This document shows, piece after piece, positions 1 to 11,320 of a stretch of 64,000 nt of DNA. The stretch is taken from positions 6,973,501 through 7,037,500 of the forward strand of contig NZ_CP121695.1 of the NCBI RefSeq assembly GCF_029761915.1, read 5' to 3'. The notes under the pieces were generated by a model. It worked only from the letters and a program-made list of their open reading frames with translations. It was not told the DNA's origin and ran no database searches. Both the position numbers and the translations under genes were made by a program. Origin of the DNA: Bradyrhizobium sp. CB1650 (GTDB taxonomy: Bacteria > Pseudomonadota > Alphaproteobacteria > Rhizobiales > Xanthobacteraceae). Each line of letters begins with the position of its first letter. Positions within the stretch are counted from its first letter, which is position 1.

Positions 1-92
1 TGGCCGAGGAGCTCCCAGTTCTGGAGCGGCCGATAGGCCGCCTGCTGACGGCAGAGGGACGCGAGCGCCCGGTAGCGACGTACGTTCTCCAT
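1..92 (-). CDS. Small hypothetical protein, N-terminal 30 residues (cut by window edge)
   Basis: An ATG at 92 on the minus strand is preceded by a GGGAGGG ribosome-binding site and opens a frame that runs off the window start. The visible residues begin MENVRRYRALASLCRQQAA and continue with a YRPLQNWELL stretch. They match the protein at 10423-10614 in the ENVRRYR, RQ-AA and RP-Q-W-LL positions, so the two are paralogues at opposite ends of the cbb cluster. The paralogue is 63 residues, so about half of this gene is probably visible. Function unknown; probably a small soluble helical protein. Confidence 0.6.
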   Translation of the reverse strand, partial: MENVRRYRALASLCRQQAAYRPLQNWELLG

Positions 93-314
93 GAGACCCT
101 CCCAGCGTTCACCTCAATCTATTGCCTCGATTTGCGTCAGGCCGATGGCAGTTATGCAAAAGATTTGCTGGTGGCTCCAACTCGCCGACCCGCTCGCCTA
201 ACCTGGGTTAATTTCTAGCAAACGCACGAGTGGATTTAAGTTCCAATTTCCCCGCACCGCGCGGGGGGGCTCGGCCGTTATGCGCAAAGACGGCGTTCCA
301 CGCTCGCGCCTGGT

Positions 315-1052
315 CTACCGGATGAGCACCGGCTCGGCGGCATGGGTCGGTCGCGCTGTCGTATGTTCCGAACCGGGAACCCGGCCAGCTTCTGCAGCGA
401 GGCGAATGGCCGCAATATTGCGGGCGTAGTCGGCACTGTCGTTGCCGCGAAATACCGCCGATCCCGCAACCAGCGTATCTGCACCCGCGGCGGCAACGGC
501 CGCGGCGTTGTCGCGTGTGATGCCGCCGTCCACTTCGAGGCGGATCGACCGATCACCGATCATGCTTCGAATCCGCCTGATCTTCTCGATCTGGCTGTCG
601 AGGAACGACTGCCCGCCAAAGCCGGGATTAACCGTCATCACCAGGATGAGGTCGATGCGATCGAGCACATATTCGATCGCAGTTTCCGGCGTCGCCGGGC
701 ACAGGCTGACACCGGCCTTCTTGCCGAGCGCGCCGACCGCCTGCAGCGAGCGGTCGAGGTGCGGGCCGGCCTCGGCATGGACCGTGATGATGTCGGCGCC
801 GGCCTTGGCAAACGCCTCGATGTAGGGATCGACCGGCGCGATCATCAGATGAACGTCGAACGTCTTGCGCGTGACTGGCCTGATTGCCTTGATGATGTCG
901 GCGCCGAAGCTGATATTGGGTACGAAATGCCCGTCCATCACGTCGCAATGGATCCAGTCGGCACCGGCCGCGTCGATTGCCGCGATCTCTTCGCCGAGCT
1001 TTGCGAAATTGGCAGCCAGGATTGACGGTGCGATCACGATGTCCCTGGTCAT
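315..1052 (-). CDS. cbbE: Ribulose-phosphate 3-epimerase, last gene of the cbb operon
   Basis: Interconverts ribulose 5-phosphate and xylulose 5-phosphate in the Calvin and pentose phosphate pathways (also named rpe). The 245-residue product starts with the family signature [16 protein letters not shown], has [14 protein letters not shown] at about 38-51, the NPGFGGQ loop at about 143-149, and the DGGI / VAGSAVF phosphate-binding end of the TIM barrel. These carry the expected metal and catalytic Asp/His residues. It is slightly longer than usual (about 220-230) through a C-terminal tail. Its ATG overlaps the cbbX stop in an ATGA, so the two are translationally coupled. It is the final gene of an eight-gene minus-strand operon. 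Confidence 0.95.
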   Translation of the reverse strand: MTRDIVIAPSILAANFAKLGEEIAAIDAAGADWIHCDVMDGHFVPNISFGADIIKAIRPVTRKTFDVHLMIAPVDPYIEAFAKAGADIITVHAEAGPHLDRSLQAVGALGKKAGVSLCPATPETAIEYVLDRIDLILVMTVNPGFGGQSFLDSQIEKIRRIRSMIGDRSIRLEVDGGITRDNAAAVAAAGADTLVAGSAVFRGNDSADYARNIAAIRLAAEAGRVPGSEHTTARPTHAAEPVLIR

Positions 1053-1978
1053 GACTTTGCGCTCCTCGCGTCGGTTGCGGTCTCGCTGTTGAACACACGG
1101 CTCGCCAGCACATCGGCGGCGTCGATGGTTTCGAGGTCGGCAATATCGAGCACGCGATCGAGATCGGATACCAGGCGATCGGCCTGGCGCAGCCGGATGC
1201 GATCGACGGCGTTGCGGATCGAGCGCGCGTTGGAGAAGAACGGCTGGGTCCGGCGCAGCGCGATGTACTTTTCGAGCGCATCACGCGCGGGGATCGACAA
1301 GCGATAGCCGCGCTCCTGCAACATCAGCTCGGCGATGAAGAGCAGCTCGGCTTCGGAATAGTCGGGGAATTCGATGTGGTGGGCGATGCGTGAGCGGAAG
1401 CCGGGATTGGAGCCAAAGAAGCTCGTCATGCGCTCGCCGTAACCGGCGAGGATCACGACGAGGTCCTCGCGCTGGTTCTCCATCACCTGGAGCAGGATCT
1501 CGATCGCTTCCTGGCCGTAGTCGCGCTCGTTGTCGGGCCGGTGCAGATAATAGGCCTCGTCGATGAACAGCACGCCGCCCATCGCCTTCTTCAGGATCTC
1601 CTTGGTCTTCGGCGCGGTGTGGCCGATGTACTGGCCGACGAGATCGTCACGCGTCACCGAGATCACCTGCCCGCGCCGCACGAAGCCGAGGCCATGCAGG
1701 ATTTTTGCCATGCGCAGGGCGACGGTCGTCTTGCCGGTGCCGGGATTGCCGGTGAACGACATGTGCAGGGTCGGCGGCGCGGAGGCCAATCCTGCGCGCT
1801 GGCGCATGCGCTCGACCAAGAGGAGCGAAGCGATCTGGCGCACACGGTTCTTGACCGGCTTTAGCCCGATCAGCTCCCGCTCGAGCTGTTGCAGCGTCGT
1901 CGTGATCCCGGCCGCTTCGGCCTCCTTGCGCAGGTCGAATGCGGTCTCCGAGCTGTTGGGGTTCGGTACATCAAGCAT
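1049..1978 (-). CDS. cbbX: Red-type RuBisCO activase CbbX (AAA+ ATPase)
   Basis: Hexameric AAA+ motor that pulls on the C-terminus of the red-type RuBisCO large subunit to release inhibitory sugar phosphates. The 309-residue product has Walker [10 protein letters not shown] at about 77-85, Walker B VLFIDE at about 136-141, the pore-loop region following [12 protein letters not shown], and a C-terminal helical domain with arginine fingers. An open frame extends upstream to 2344 but that part is antisense-like; the ATG at 1978 gives [10 protein letters not shown] and the normal family length. The Shine-Dalgarno is weak (GAGACG). A terminator-like hairpin sits just upstream, so expression relative to cbbLS is probably reduced. 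It overlaps cbbE by 4 bp. Confidence 0.95.
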   Translation of the reverse strand: MLDVPNPNSSETAFDLRKEAEAAGITTTLQQLERELIGLKPVKNRVRQIASLLLVERMRQRAGLASAPPTLHMSFTGNPGTGKTTVALRMAKILHGLGFVRRGQVISVTRDDLVGQYIGHTAPKTKEILKKAMGGVLFIDEAYYLHRPDNERDYGQEAIEILLQVMENQREDLVVILAGYGERMTSFFGSNPGFRSRIAHHIEFPDYSEAELLFIAELMLQERGYRLSIPARDALEKYIALRRTQPFFSNARSIRNAVDRIRLRQADRLVSDLDRVLDIADLETIDAADVLASRVFNSETATDARSAKS

Positions 1979-1988
1979 CGGCGTCTCG

Positions 1989-2023
1989 AAAAAAAGGGCT
2001 TCGCCGCGGGGGAACGGCGAAGC
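1989..2023 (-). terminator. Intrinsic terminator/attenuator between cbbS and cbbX
   Basis: On the minus strand a perfect 9-bp stem (GCTTCGCCG / CGGCGAAGC) with an 8-nt loop is followed by seven consecutive T. This is a textbook rho-independent terminator. It lies within the 98-bp gap after cbbS and ends 11 bp before the cbbX start. Read-through would lower cbbX and cbbE transcripts relative to cbbLS. Confidence 0.8.
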
Positions 2024-2076
2024 AGTGGTCCGCCAAGGAAACGGAGCAGGGAGCGCTCCGTGCGGAATGAAAAGGC

Positions 2077-2484
2077 TTACGGTGCTGTGTGCTGCGCCGC
2101 CTTGCGCACGGTCGTGTAGCGGATCGCGCGCCCGGCCGCCTCCTGCCGCACCAGCTCGAACTCGGCCTCCTGCTTCGGCCGGTTGACGATGAAGGAGATC
2201 CGCACCGATTCCCAGCCATGGCTGGAATCGAAGCCGCTGATGCGGATGTAGCGGTCGCCGTAAACCCTCCGGCACTCGGCAAGCTCCATCATCACGCCGG
2301 CGGCATCCTGCAGATCGAACATCGGCAGGCCCCACATCTCCCAATAGGTGTTGCGAGGATGCGGATCGTCGGTGAACTCGATGTTCACCGCCCAGCCGTT
2401 GGCGAGGCAGTACTGCACTTGGCTGTAGATCTGGTCGTCGGTCAGATCGGGCAGAAATGAGAAACAGCCCTGGGTCAGCTTCAT
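2077..2484 (-). CDS. cbbS: RuBisCO small subunit, form IC (red-type)
   Basis: Small subunit of ribulose-1,5-bisphosphate carboxylase/oxygenase, L8S8 holoenzyme. The 135-residue protein begins [19 protein letters not shown], typical of red-type small subunits, and carries the conserved [11 protein letters not shown] segment and the long C-terminal extension (about 30 residues after [13 protein letters not shown]) that forms the central beta-barrel of form IC/ID enzymes. The ATG at 2484 has a clear GAGGAGA ribosome-binding site; the open frame further upstream reads into cbbL and is not used. It follows cbbL by 11 bp and is followed by the terminator-like hairpin. Confidence 0.97.
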   Translation of the reverse strand: MKLTQGCFSFLPDLTDDQIYSQVQYCLANGWAVNIEFTDDPHPRNTYWEMWGLPMFDLQDAAGVMMELAECRRVYGDRYIRISGFDSSHGWESVRISFIVNRPKQEAEFELVRQEAAGRAIRYTTVRKAAQHTAP

Positions 2485-2495
2485 GTCTATTCTCC

Positions 2496-3977
<1,482 letters not shown>

Positions 3978-3994
3978 CTATTCGTTCTGATTGG

Positions 3995-5080
3995 TTAGGC
4001 CGCGACGGGCTCGCGGGCATCAATGCGTGGGTCCAACTCGCCGGCGCGGTACCGCCGCGCCATCTCGCTCATCGGAGTGACCTTGATCTTGCTGGCGTGA
4101 CCGGCCGTGCCGAACTGCTCGAAACGCTCGCGGCAGAGCTCGCGCATCGCGTCCATCGCGGGCTTGAGGAATTTGCGCGGATCGAACTCGGAGCGCGCCT
4201 GCGCGGCGACCTTACGGAACACCGCGGTCATCGCCAGCCGGCAGTCGGTGTCGATATTGACCTTGCGTACGCCGCTCTTGATGCCGCGGACGATTTCCTC
4301 CACCGGCACGCCCCAGGTCTGCGGCATCTCGCCGCCGAACTGGTTGAACATGTCCTGAAGCGGCTGCGGCACCGAGGAGGAGCCGTGCATGACAAGATGC
4401 GTATTCGGCAGCCGGCGATGGATCTCCTCGACCACCCGCATGGCCAGGATGTCGCCATCCGGCTTGCGGCTGAACTTGTAGGCGCCGTGCGAGGTGCCCA
4501 TCGCGATCGCCAGTGCGTCGACCTTGGTGGCGCGGACGAAATCGACCGCCTGGTCGGGATCGGTCAGCAACTGGTCGTGGCTGATTTTGCCCTCGACACC
4601 GTGACCATCTTCCTGCTCGCCGCCGCCGTGCTCGAGCGAGCCGAGCACGCCGAGCTCGCCTTCGACCGACGCGCCGACCCAATGGGCGAGATCGACCACG
4701 CGGCGGGTGATCGCGACATTGTAGTCATAGTCGGCCGCCGTCTTGGCGTCGGCCTTCAGCGAGCCATCCATCATCACCGAGGTGAAGCCATGGGCGATGG
4801 CGCTGGCACAGGTCGCCTCGTCATTGCCGTGGTCCTGGTGCATGCAGAGCGGAATGTCCGGATAGGTCCGCTCCAGCGCATCGATCATATGCGAGAGCAT
4901 GAGATCGCCGGCATAGCTGCGCGCGCCGCGCGATGCCTGGATGATGACGGGCGCGTCGACCTCGGCCGCCGCCTGCATGATCGCGATCCCCTGCTCCATG
5001 TTGTTGATGTTGAAGGCCGGAACCGCGTAGCCGTGGTGGGCGGCGTGGTCGAGCAGTTGTCGAAGGGTAATGCGTGCCAA
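3995..5080 (-). CDS. cbbA: Fructose-bisphosphate aldolase class II, Calvin cycle type
   Basis: Condenses dihydroxyacetone phosphate with glyceraldehyde 3-phosphate (or erythrose 4-phosphate) using zinc. The 361-residue product has the CMHQDHGND metal/catalytic motif near 79-87, [24 protein letters not shown] and the C-terminal [10 protein letters not shown] phosphate-binding motif, as in the CbbA subgroup. There is no ATG at the expected place: the frame opens with TTG at 5080 (translated [10 protein letters not shown]) preceded by a good CAGGAGA Shine-Dalgarno 6 bases upstream. The longer frame reaching 5368 would overlap cbbT and is rejected. It lies 13 bp after cbbT. Confidence 0.95.
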   Translation of the reverse strand: MARITLRQLLDHAAHHGYAVPAFNINNMEQGIAIMQAAAEVDAPVIIQASRGARSYAGDLMLSHMIDALERTYPDIPLCMHQDHGNDEATCASAIAHGFTSVMMDGSLKADAKTAADYDYNVAITRRVVDLAHWVGASVEGELGVLGSLEHGGGEQEDGHGVEGKISHDQLLTDPDQAVDFVRATKVDALAIAMGTSHGAYKFSRKPDGDILAMRVVEEIHRRLPNTHLVMHGSSSVPQPLQDMFNQFGGEMPQTWGVPVEEIVRGIKSGVRKVNIDTDCRLAMTAVFRKVAAQARSEFDPRKFLKPAMDAMRELCRERFEQFGTAGHASKIKVTPMSEMARRYRAGELDPRIDAREPVAA

Positions 5081-5093
5081 GGCAGTTCTCCTG

Positions 5094-7115
5094 TTACTCT
5101 TTGTCCGCGCGGGCGATCGCCCGCCGCGCCGCTTCCGCAATGCTCTGTGGGGTGATGCCGAATTCGCGGTACAGCACCGGCGCCGGCGCCGAAGCGCCGA
5201 AGCCGCGCATGCCGACGAACTCGCCGTCGGCGCCGAGCCAGCGGGCCCAGTCGCCGGACACGGCCGCCTCGATACCGATACGCGGCGCGGTGCCGAGGAC
5301 AGTGGCGCGGTAATCTTCCGGCTGTTCCTCGAACAGCGCGAAGCAGGGCGCGGAGACCACGGCGGCACGGATATGCTCGGTCGCGAGCAGGCGCGCCGCC
5401 TCCAGCGCGATTGACACTTCCGACCCGGTCGCGATCAGCGTGACGTCGCGGCCGCCATCGGGCGTGACGACGAGATAGGCGCCACGCGCGACGCGGTTCC
5501 TGCCGCGTGCATCGCTGCGGAAGGTCGGTAACGCCTGCCGCGACAGGCACAGCACGGACGGCCGATTCTCGGCCTCGAGCGCGCAGTCCCATGCCTCCAG
5601 CGTCTCGACCGCGTCTGCGGGGCGGAACACCAGAAGGTTCGGGATAACCCGCAATGCCGCGAGATGCTCGACCGGCTGATGCGTCGGGCCGTCTTCCCCG
5701 AGCCCGATGGAGTCGTGGGTCATGACATGGATGACACGCAGCCGCATCAGGGCCGCAAGCCGGATCGCCGGCCGGCTGTAGTCGGAGAAGGCCAGGAATG
5801 TGCCGCCATAGGGGATGAAGCCACCATGCAGCGCGAGACCGTTCATCGCGGCCGCCATGCCGTGCTCGCGAATACCGTAATGGACGTAGTCGCCGGCGAA
5901 CTTGCCGCGCGCGACCGGGCTCTGGCCCTTGGCATGCGTCAGGTTCGAATGCGTCAGGTCCGCCGAGCCGCCAACGAATCCGGGAATCGTCACTGCGATA
6001 TTGTCGAGCACCTGTTGCGAGGCCTGCCGCGTTGCGATCTTCGGACGCTCGGTGGCAAAACGCTCGCGCAGTTTCGCCGACGCCTGGGCATAGGCGCTCG
6101 GCAGGGCAACAGCCTTGCCCTCGATGAACAATTCGCGCTGCTCGGATGTCGCGCATTCGTAGCGATCGAGCCAGGCGAGGCGCGCGACCTGACCGCGCTG
6201 CCCGATCATCCGCCATGCCTTCAGGACGGGAATCGGCACCACGAAGGGCTGATAGTCCCAGCCGAGCGTCCTTCGCGCCGCAGCCGTCTGTTCGGTACCG
6301 AGCGGAGCACCGTGCGCTTTCTCGGTGCCTTGCCGGTCCGGCGCGCCATAGCCGATGACGGTGCGGCACGCGATAAGTGATGGCCTCGCCGTCTCGCGTT
6401 CTTCGGCAATGGCCTGTGCGATCGCTTCGGGATCATGGCCGTCGACGCGACGCACCGACCAGCCGGAGGCGGCGAAACGCGCGAGCTGGTCGTCGGAAGT
6501 CGCAAGCGAGGTCGGACCATCGATGGAAATGCCGTTGTCGTCGAACAGCACGATCAGGCGGCCGAGCTGGAGATGGCCGGCGAGCGAGATCGCCTCCTGG
6601 CTGATGCCCTCCATCAGGCAGCCGTCGCCGGCGATCACGTAAGTGAAGTGATCGACGAGGCCGTCGCCATGCCGCGCATTACCCATGCGCTCGGCGAGCG
6701 CCATGCCGACGGCGGTCGCGATCCCCTGCCCCAGCGGTCCCGTCGTGGTCTCGACGCCGGGCGTATGTCCGTATTCAGGATGACCTGGCGTCTTCGAGCC
6801 CCATTGCCGGAATGCTCTGAGATCGTCGAGGCTGACATCGCCACCGGTGAGATGGAGCAGCGCATAGAGCAGCATCGAGCCGTGGCCTGCCGACAGCACG
6901 AAGCGGTCGCGATCCGGCCAGTTGGGATGGGCCGAGTCGAATTTGAGGAAGCGCGAGAACAGCACTGTTGCAACGTCCGCCATGCCCATGGGCAGACCCG
7001 GATGACCGGACTGCGCGGCCTCGATGGCGTCGACCGCGAGGAAGCGGACGGCATTGGCGAGATCGCTATGCGAAACCGCGGCGAGGTCGGCTTCGGCGTG
7101 AACAGAGATGTTCAT
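5094..7115 (-). CDS. cbbT: Transketolase, Calvin cycle
   Basis: Thiamine diphosphate enzyme that moves two-carbon ketol units to regenerate pentose phosphates. The 673 residues match the family length. [12 protein letters not shown] near 37-48 and [14 protein letters not shown] near 163-176 form the thiamine diphosphate and metal site; [27 protein letters not shown] and ATGSEV mark the pyrimidine and C-terminal domains. It lies between cbbP (31-bp gap) and cbbA (13-bp gap) in the minus-strand operon. Confidence 0.97.
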   Translation of the reverse strand: MNISVHAEADLAAVSHSDLANAVRFLAVDAIEAAQSGHPGLPMGMADVATVLFSRFLKFDSAHPNWPDRDRFVLSAGHGSMLLYALLHLTGGDVSLDDLRAFRQWGSKTPGHPEYGHTPGVETTTGPLGQGIATAVGMALAERMGNARHGDGLVDHFTYVIAGDGCLMEGISQEAISLAGHLQLGRLIVLFDDNGISIDGPTSLATSDDQLARFAASGWSVRRVDGHDPEAIAQAIAEERETARPSLIACRTVIGYGAPDRQGTEKAHGAPLGTEQTAAARRTLGWDYQPFVVPIPVLKAWRMIGQRGQVARLAWLDRYECATSEQRELFIEGKAVALPSAYAQASAKLRERFATERPKIATRQASQQVLDNIAVTIPGFVGGSADLTHSNLTHAKGQSPVARGKFAGDYVHYGIREHGMAAAMNGLALHGGFIPYGGTFLAFSDYSRPAIRLAALMRLRVIHVMTHDSIGLGEDGPTHQPVEHLAALRVIPNLLVFRPADAVETLEAWDCALEAENRPSVLCLSRQALPTFRSDARGRNRVARGAYLVVTPDGGRDVTLIATGSEVSIALEAARLLATEHIRAAVVSAPCFALFEEQPEDYRATVLGTAPRIGIEAAVSGDWARWLGADGEFVGMRGFGASAPAPVLYREFGITPQSIAEAARRAIARADKE

Positions 7116-7146
7116 CAGTCCCTCCCGTTGTTGTCGTGGTTGCGCA

Positions 7147-8022
7147 TCACTTCAGGCTCCGCTTGCGCTCGATGAGCTGCATGATCAGCGGCGTGAGGAT
7201 GAGCTGCATCGCCAGATCGAGTTTTGCGCCCGGACAGACGATCGAGTTGGCACGCGACATCCAACTATGCGGCAGCATCGAGAGCAGATAGGGGAAGTCG
7301 ATGCCGCGCGGGTTCTTGAAGCGGATTACGACCATCGATTCATCGGGCGTCGGGATCCAGCGCGCAATGAACGGATTGGACGTATCGACCGTCGGCACGC
7401 GCTGGAAGTTGATGTCGGTCTCGGTGAATTGCGGACAGATGTAGTGGATGTAATCCGGCATCCGCCGCAGGATGGTGTCGGTGACGGCCCCGGTCGAATA
7501 GCCGCGCGCGCTGCGGTCGCGGTGCAGCTTCTGGATCCATTCGAGATTGATGACGGGCACGACGCCGATCTTCAGGTCGGCATGGCGCGCGACGTTGACC
7601 TTGTCGGTGACGACGGCGCCGTGCAGGCCCTCGTAGAACAGCAGATCCGAATTCTCGGGCAGCCGCTCCCACTCGGTGAAGGTGCCGGGAGGCGCGCCAT
7701 GCAGCGCGGATTCCTCGGCATCGTGGACGTAGTGCCGGGTCATCGCGGTACCGGTCTCGCCATAGTCGCGGAACGCCCGCTCCAGCTCTTCGAACAGGTT
7801 GGTCTCGGGGCTGAAATGGCTGAAGTGCTTGTTGCCGCGCTCGGCCTCCTTCGCCATCTGCGTGCGCATGTCGGCGCGGTCGTAGCGATGGAACGCATCG
7901 CCCTCGATGTAGACGGCGTTGACGCGCTCACGGAAGAAGATCTGCTCGAACGTCTTCTTGACCGAGGTCGTGCCCGCGCCTGAGGAGCCGGTGATGGAGA
8001 TGATCGGATGCTTCCTGGACAT
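7147..8022 (-). CDS. cbbP: Phosphoribulokinase
   Basis: Phosphorylates ribulose 5-phosphate with ATP to give the RuBisCO substrate; specific to the Calvin cycle. The 291-residue protein has the P-loop [16 protein letters not shown] near 10-25, the substrate segment [14 protein letters not shown] near 40-53, [13 protein letters not shown] and the YEGLHG lid motif. This is the octameric proteobacterial class I kinase, allosterically sensitive to NADH in characterised members. It follows cbbF by 12 bp. Confidence 0.97.
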   Translation of the reverse strand: MSRKHPIISITGSSGAGTTSVKKTFEQIFFRERVNAVYIEGDAFHRYDRADMRTQMAKEAERGNKHFSHFSPETNLFEELERAFRDYGETGTAMTRHYVHDAEESALHGAPPGTFTEWERLPENSDLLFYEGLHGAVVTDKVNVARHADLKIGVVPVINLEWIQKLHRDRSARGYSTGAVTDTILRRMPDYIHYICPQFTETDINFQRVPTVDTSNPFIARWIPTPDESMVVIRFKNPRGIDFPYLLSMLPHSWMSRANSIVCPGAKLDLAMQLILTPLIMQLIERKRSLK

Positions 8023-8034
8023 GCGCCGCCTCGC

Positions 8035-9072
8035 CTAGAGTCTGAAGAAGCCGCGCCGCGCGAACAGCGGCGCTGAAACGCTGGCGACCAGCAGCGGGTC
8101 GCAGTGCAGTTCCTCGACACGGCGCACCTCGTTGCTCGAGCCCATGATCAGGGGCACGCGCTGGTGCAGGTCGCGCGCGGCAAGGTCGAGGATGCGTTCG
8201 CGCCCGGTCGAGGCCGAGCCGCCGGCCTGTTCGATGATGAAGGCCATCGGATGCGCCTCGTAGGTGAGGCGCAGCCGGCCGTCGCCGTAGCCGGGCCGCG
8301 CGTCGGAGGGGTAGAGGAAGACGCCGCCGCGGGTGAGGATGCGGTAGGCCTCCGCGACCAGCGAGCCGATCCAGCGCATGTTGAAGTCGTGGTTGGCCGG
8401 CCCTTCGACGCCGGCGAGGCACTCGTCGATGAACGCGCGCACCGGCGAGTCCCAATGCCGGCGGTTGGAGGCGTTAATCGCGAACTCCTCGCAGGAGTCG
8501 GCGATCTGCACGTTGCTGCGCGCGAGGCGGAAGCAGCCGGATTTGCGATCATGCGTGAAGATGTCGACGCCGTCGCCGAGCGTCAGCACCAGCGAGGTCT
8601 GCGGTCCGTAAGTGATGAAACCCGCGGCAAGCTGCGCCGAGCCGCGCTGATGGAAGGCGAGCGTGAGATCGTCCGGTGCCGGCAGGATCGAGAAGATCGT
8701 GCCCACCGTCATGTTGATGTCGATGTTGGAGGAGCCATCGAGCGGATCGATCGCAACGCAGATCCGGCCCTCGCGATCGCCGAGCTGCGGCCCGCGCATC
8801 TCCTCCGACGCAAGAGCCGCGATCGGCAGCTTGCCGAGACAGCGGCGCAGGATCGCGTCCGCCTGGACATCGAGATCGCGCTGGAGATCGCCGTCGCTGT
8901 TGCGGCCGGTCGTCAGGCCGGAGGCGTCAGCGAGCTGCCCGGTGCTGGCGAGATCGGCAATCTCGAGCGAGGCCGTCGCGATGGCATCAACCGCCGCCGC
9001 GACCGACAGCGCGTAGGGCGCGGTCTCCGAGTACCGTTGAAGGTGGTCGTCCAGCCTGAGTTGCCCGGTCAT
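8035..9072 (-). CDS. cbbF: Fructose-1,6-bisphosphatase class I, first gene of the cbb operon
   Basis: Hydrolyses fructose 1,6-bisphosphate (and often sedoheptulose 1,7-bisphosphate) in the Calvin cycle. Contains the metal-binding ASEE near 88-91, the signature [13 protein letters not shown] near 108-120, and the FLYPSD / [13 protein letters not shown] substrate segment. The frame is open to 9144, but only the ATG at 9072 has an acceptable ribosome-binding site (GAGGGGAT), and it gives 345 residues, the family length. Promoter control probably comes from CbbR, encoded divergently 118 bp away. Confidence 0.95.
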   Translation of the reverse strand: MTGQLRLDDHLQRYSETAPYALSVAAAVDAIATASLEIADLASTGQLADASGLTTGRNSDGDLQRDLDVQADAILRRCLGKLPIAALASEEMRGPQLGDREGRICVAIDPLDGSSNIDINMTVGTIFSILPAPDDLTLAFHQRGSAQLAAGFITYGPQTSLVLTLGDGVDIFTHDRKSGCFRLARSNVQIADSCEEFAINASNRRHWDSPVRAFIDECLAGVEGPANHDFNMRWIGSLVAEAYRILTRGGVFLYPSDARPGYGDGRLRLTYEAHPMAFIIEQAGGSASTGRERILDLAARDLHQRVPLIMGSSNEVRRVEELHCDPLLVASVSAPLFARRGFFRL

Positions 9073-9167
9073 CTGCGTCCATCCCCTCGCTGGCGCCGCC
9101 ACCATTTCCCTCCCCATGGAGGTCGGTGCGGTGCGTCCCAGCACGATGAGATTGACAGCGCCCGGCT

Positions 9168-9215
9168 AATAAGGAAAATTTCTATTCATAATGAGCCTCA
9201 AAGAATTTTCTTATA
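9168..9215. promoter_or_regulatory. AT-rich inverted repeat spanning the cbbR start, putative CbbR operator
   Basis: The arm AATAAGGAAAATTTC (9168-9182) is nearly the reverse complement of GAATTTTCTTATA (9203-9215), allowing two single-base insertions. The structure sits at the cbbF/cbbR divergent promoter and covers the cbbR Shine-Dalgarno and start codon. LysR-type regulators bind dyads of this kind; assignment to CbbR is inference from position. Confidence 0.5.
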
Positions 9216-10168
9216 ATGGCCCTGGCCATGCGGCGGCCCAGCTCCGGCATCTGACGATCCGGCAGCTCCGCTCGCTCGCGGCGCTCTCGGCCAAGGGCAG
9301 CGTCACAGCGGCCTCCAGCCATCTCGGGCTGACGCAGCCGGCGGTGACCCAGCAGCTCCGGCAGCTTCAGGACCTTGCCGGCCTGCCGCTGGTGCAGCGG
9401 ACCGGCGACGGCATGTTGCTGACGGAAGCCGGCAAGGAGGTGCTGGCGCTGGCCGAGCGCGTCGAGGCTGCGATCGCGGACTGCCAGGGCGCGCTCGACC
9501 TGCTGGCGGGCCGGACCGGCGGCACGGTGCAACTCGGCGCGGTCTCGACTGCGAAATACTTCGTGCCGCATGCGATCGCAGCGTTCTCGAAGCGGTTTCC
9601 CAAGATCGAGATCAAGCTGACCATCGGCAACCGCGAGGACATCCGCGCGGCCATGCACGGTTACGATCTCGATTTCGCGGTGATGGGTCGGCCACCGGCC
9701 GACGTCAGCGTCGACGTGCGTCAGCTCGGGCGCAATCCGCACATCATCGTGGCGCGCAAGGGACACTGGCTGGAGAAGGATGCCGGCCTCAGCCTGACCG
9801 ATCTCGTGCACGAGACCTTCCTGACCCGCGAGCCGGGATCGGGCACGCGCACGCTGATGGAGGGCATGTTCCAGAAGTCAGATCTCGAGCCGATCATCGG
9901 CATGGAGATGAGCAGCAACGAGACCATAAAGCAGGCGGTGATAGCCGGGCTCGGCATCGCCTTCATCTCGGCCCACACGGTCGCGCATGAACTCGCCGAA
10001 GGTCGACTTGTCGTGCTCGACGTCGCCGGCCTACCCATCGTCAGGCAATGGTACGTGATCCGCCGCAGCGACAAGATTCTGTTGCCGCCGGCCCAGGCGA
10101 TGTTCGATTTTCTCGGCTCGGAAGGATCGAACTATCTGCCCGACGTGCCGGAGCTGGGCGGCCGATAG
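9191..10168 (+). CDS. cbbR: LysR-type transcriptional regulator CbbR
   Basis: Activator of the Calvin-cycle operon in response to metabolites such as RuBP or NADPH in studied species. The 325-residue protein has an N-terminal winged helix-turn-helix (about 18-80: LTIRQLRSLAALSAKGSVTA then SSHLGLTQPAVTQQLRQLQD) and a periplasmic-binding-protein-like effector domain from about 105. It is transcribed divergently from cbbF. No in-frame alternative start follows the ATG at 9191 before the HTH, and an in-frame stop lies just upstream, so this start is secure even though AAGGA lies unusually far upstream. The inverted repeat over its start suggests autorepression. Confidence 0.92.
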   Translation: MSLKEFSYNGPGHAAAQLRHLTIRQLRSLAALSAKGSVTAASSHLGLTQPAVTQQLRQLQDLAGLPLVQRTGDGMLLTEAGKEVLALAERVEAAIADCQGALDLLAGRTGGTVQLGAVSTAKYFVPHAIAAFSKRFPKIEIKLTIGNREDIRAAMHGYDLDFAVMGRPPADVSVDVRQLGRNPHIIVARKGHWLEKDAGLSLTDLVHETFLTREPGSGTRTLMEGMFQKSDLEPIIGMEMSSNETIKQAVIAGLGIAFISAHTVAHELAEGRLVVLDVAGLPIVRQWYVIRRSDKILLPPAQAMFDFLGSEGSNYLPDVPELGGR

Positions 10169-10170
10169 CT

Positions 10171-10263
10171 TCAGCTCATCAACTTCATCGCAATCGCTGC
10201 CGCCAGAATCACGATGATCTGGAGCAGACGCTGCGTCGTGAAGATACGGTTGAAGGTGGTCAT
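10171..10263 (-). CDS. 30-residue single-pass membrane peptide
   Basis: Too short for routine gene calling. An ATG at 10263 opens a 30-codon frame whose product ends in a hydrophobic helix (LLQIIVILAAAIAMKLMS) after a short basic N-terminus (MTTFNRIFTTQR). The layout is that of a small inner-membrane peptide. It converges on cbbR, with its stop codon 2 bp from the cbbR stop. The purine-rich GGGGGCG upstream is a possible ribosome-binding site. The frame is open further upstream, but without membrane-protein character. No function can be assigned. Confidence 0.45.
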   Translation of the reverse strand: MTTFNRIFTTQRLLQIIVILAAAIAMKLMS

Positions 10264-10422
10264 CGCTCGCCCCCGGCCGACCCAAAAGGAAATCTGGACG
10301 GACGCGTTGCTACCACGTGCGAGCGGCGAGACAATTCCGTATTCTCCCCGGGTCCGCCGGCACGCATGATCGCGAGAACTCCAGAGTTTCAAATCTGCCG
10401 CGATCGCTGGGATGGTTAACGT

Positions 10423-10614
10423 TCACGCAGCGACGGCCAGATCGGTGCGCGCGGCGAAATAGGCTTCCAGCTCCGCCAGCGCCCGCGCTTCCCACTCCCG
10501 GGCCTGCTCCAGCAGCGACCAGCTCTGGCGCGGCCGGAACGCGGCGGTCTGCCGATACAACATTGCGATTCCGCGATAGCGGCGCACATTCTCCAAGATG
10601 GCCTGGCCATTCAT
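10423..10614 (-). CDS. Small hypothetical protein, paralogue of the gene at the window start
   Basis: A 63-residue protein starting MNGQAILENVRRYRG, preceded by GAGGGAG at a good distance from the ATG at 10614. It is charged, helical, Ala/Glu-rich at the C-terminus and has no membrane segment. It shares the ENVRRYR...RQ-AA-RP-Q-W-LL pattern with the partial gene at 1-92. A longer frame to 10659 lacks a better start. Function unknown. Confidence 0.65.
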   Translation of the reverse strand: MNGQAILENVRRYRGIAMLYRQTAAFRPRQSWSLLEQAREWEARALAELEAYFAARTDLAVAA

Positions 10615-10767
10615 GTCCGAAAACTCCCTCGTCGTTCCCAGGGGAGAACCTGCGGCCAAACGATTTTCGAAAAGTTAGCGGCTCGCGGTAATCGGGCGGA
10701 TGGTTGCCGGACCGTTGCACAGACGCAACGCGCCGTCTTGCAGCGCGCTCTTGCAAGGAGGGCGCGC

Positions 10768-11187
10768 CTATCGCGAATTCGTTGCAGCGCTCTCGCCTGT
10801 GCGATTGAGACCGCCACGACTGACGATCGCCATCGTCTCGCGGCAGAGATCGGCAAGACCGATCAGGAGCACGGCGAACAGAAAGAACAGGTTGATGGAA
10901 TCCGCATAGGCGCTGGTCAGCGGGCTGAATTCGAAGAAGGGCGGGATGAGGGCCCACCACACCAGCGGAATGGTGAGCAGCACCGCGAACACCGCGGCCG
11001 GCACCCCGGCCACGATCCCGACCAGGAAAATGCTGGGCAGGAACGCCGCGAAATAGAGCCGCTCGCCGAATGCGACCCAGATGCCCTGAAGCGCGGCCGA
11101 CACCGCCACGATCGCAAAGCCGAGCAGAAATGCCTGCCACGACCATGGCCGTACCCGTGGTACGCCACGCAGTCCCGCACGCCTCAT
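10768..11187 (-). CDS. DUF4118-type integral membrane protein
   Basis: The 139-residue protein has four hydrophobic segments (about 17-37, 45-70, 72-85 and 95-115) in the arrangement of the DUF4118 domain, the KdpD-like sensor membrane module, with the PSIFLVGIVAGVPAAVFA stretch in the middle. In many proteins this module precedes a histidine kinase; here it stands alone with only a short polar tail. The ATG at 11187 follows a strong GGGGGAGG site. A free-standing sensor module could be a fragment of a kinase or a small membrane protein in its own right. Confidence 0.7.
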   Translation of the reverse strand: MRRAGLRGVPRVRPWSWQAFLLGFAIVAVSAALQGIWVAFGERLYFAAFLPSIFLVGIVAGVPAAVFAVLLTIPLVWWALIPPFFEFSPLTSAYADSINLFFLFAVLLIGLADLCRETMAIVSRGGLNRTGESAATNSR

Positions 11188-11320
11188 TCGCCTCCCCCTG
11201 CCGCCTGTTTCGACCAGGTCCTATTGTGGCCAAAGTACTACAGCCGTGCCAAAACCGCGAGACGGAAATGGCCCGGTCGCAGGCTTGGTAAATCGATCGC
11301 AGCGCCCTGACCGCGGGGCG

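Noticed and set aside
244..266. CCCCGC/GCGGGG hairpin downstream of cbbE as a terminator
   Set aside because: On the minus strand it is followed by AAATTGG, not a T-run, so it is too weak to call.
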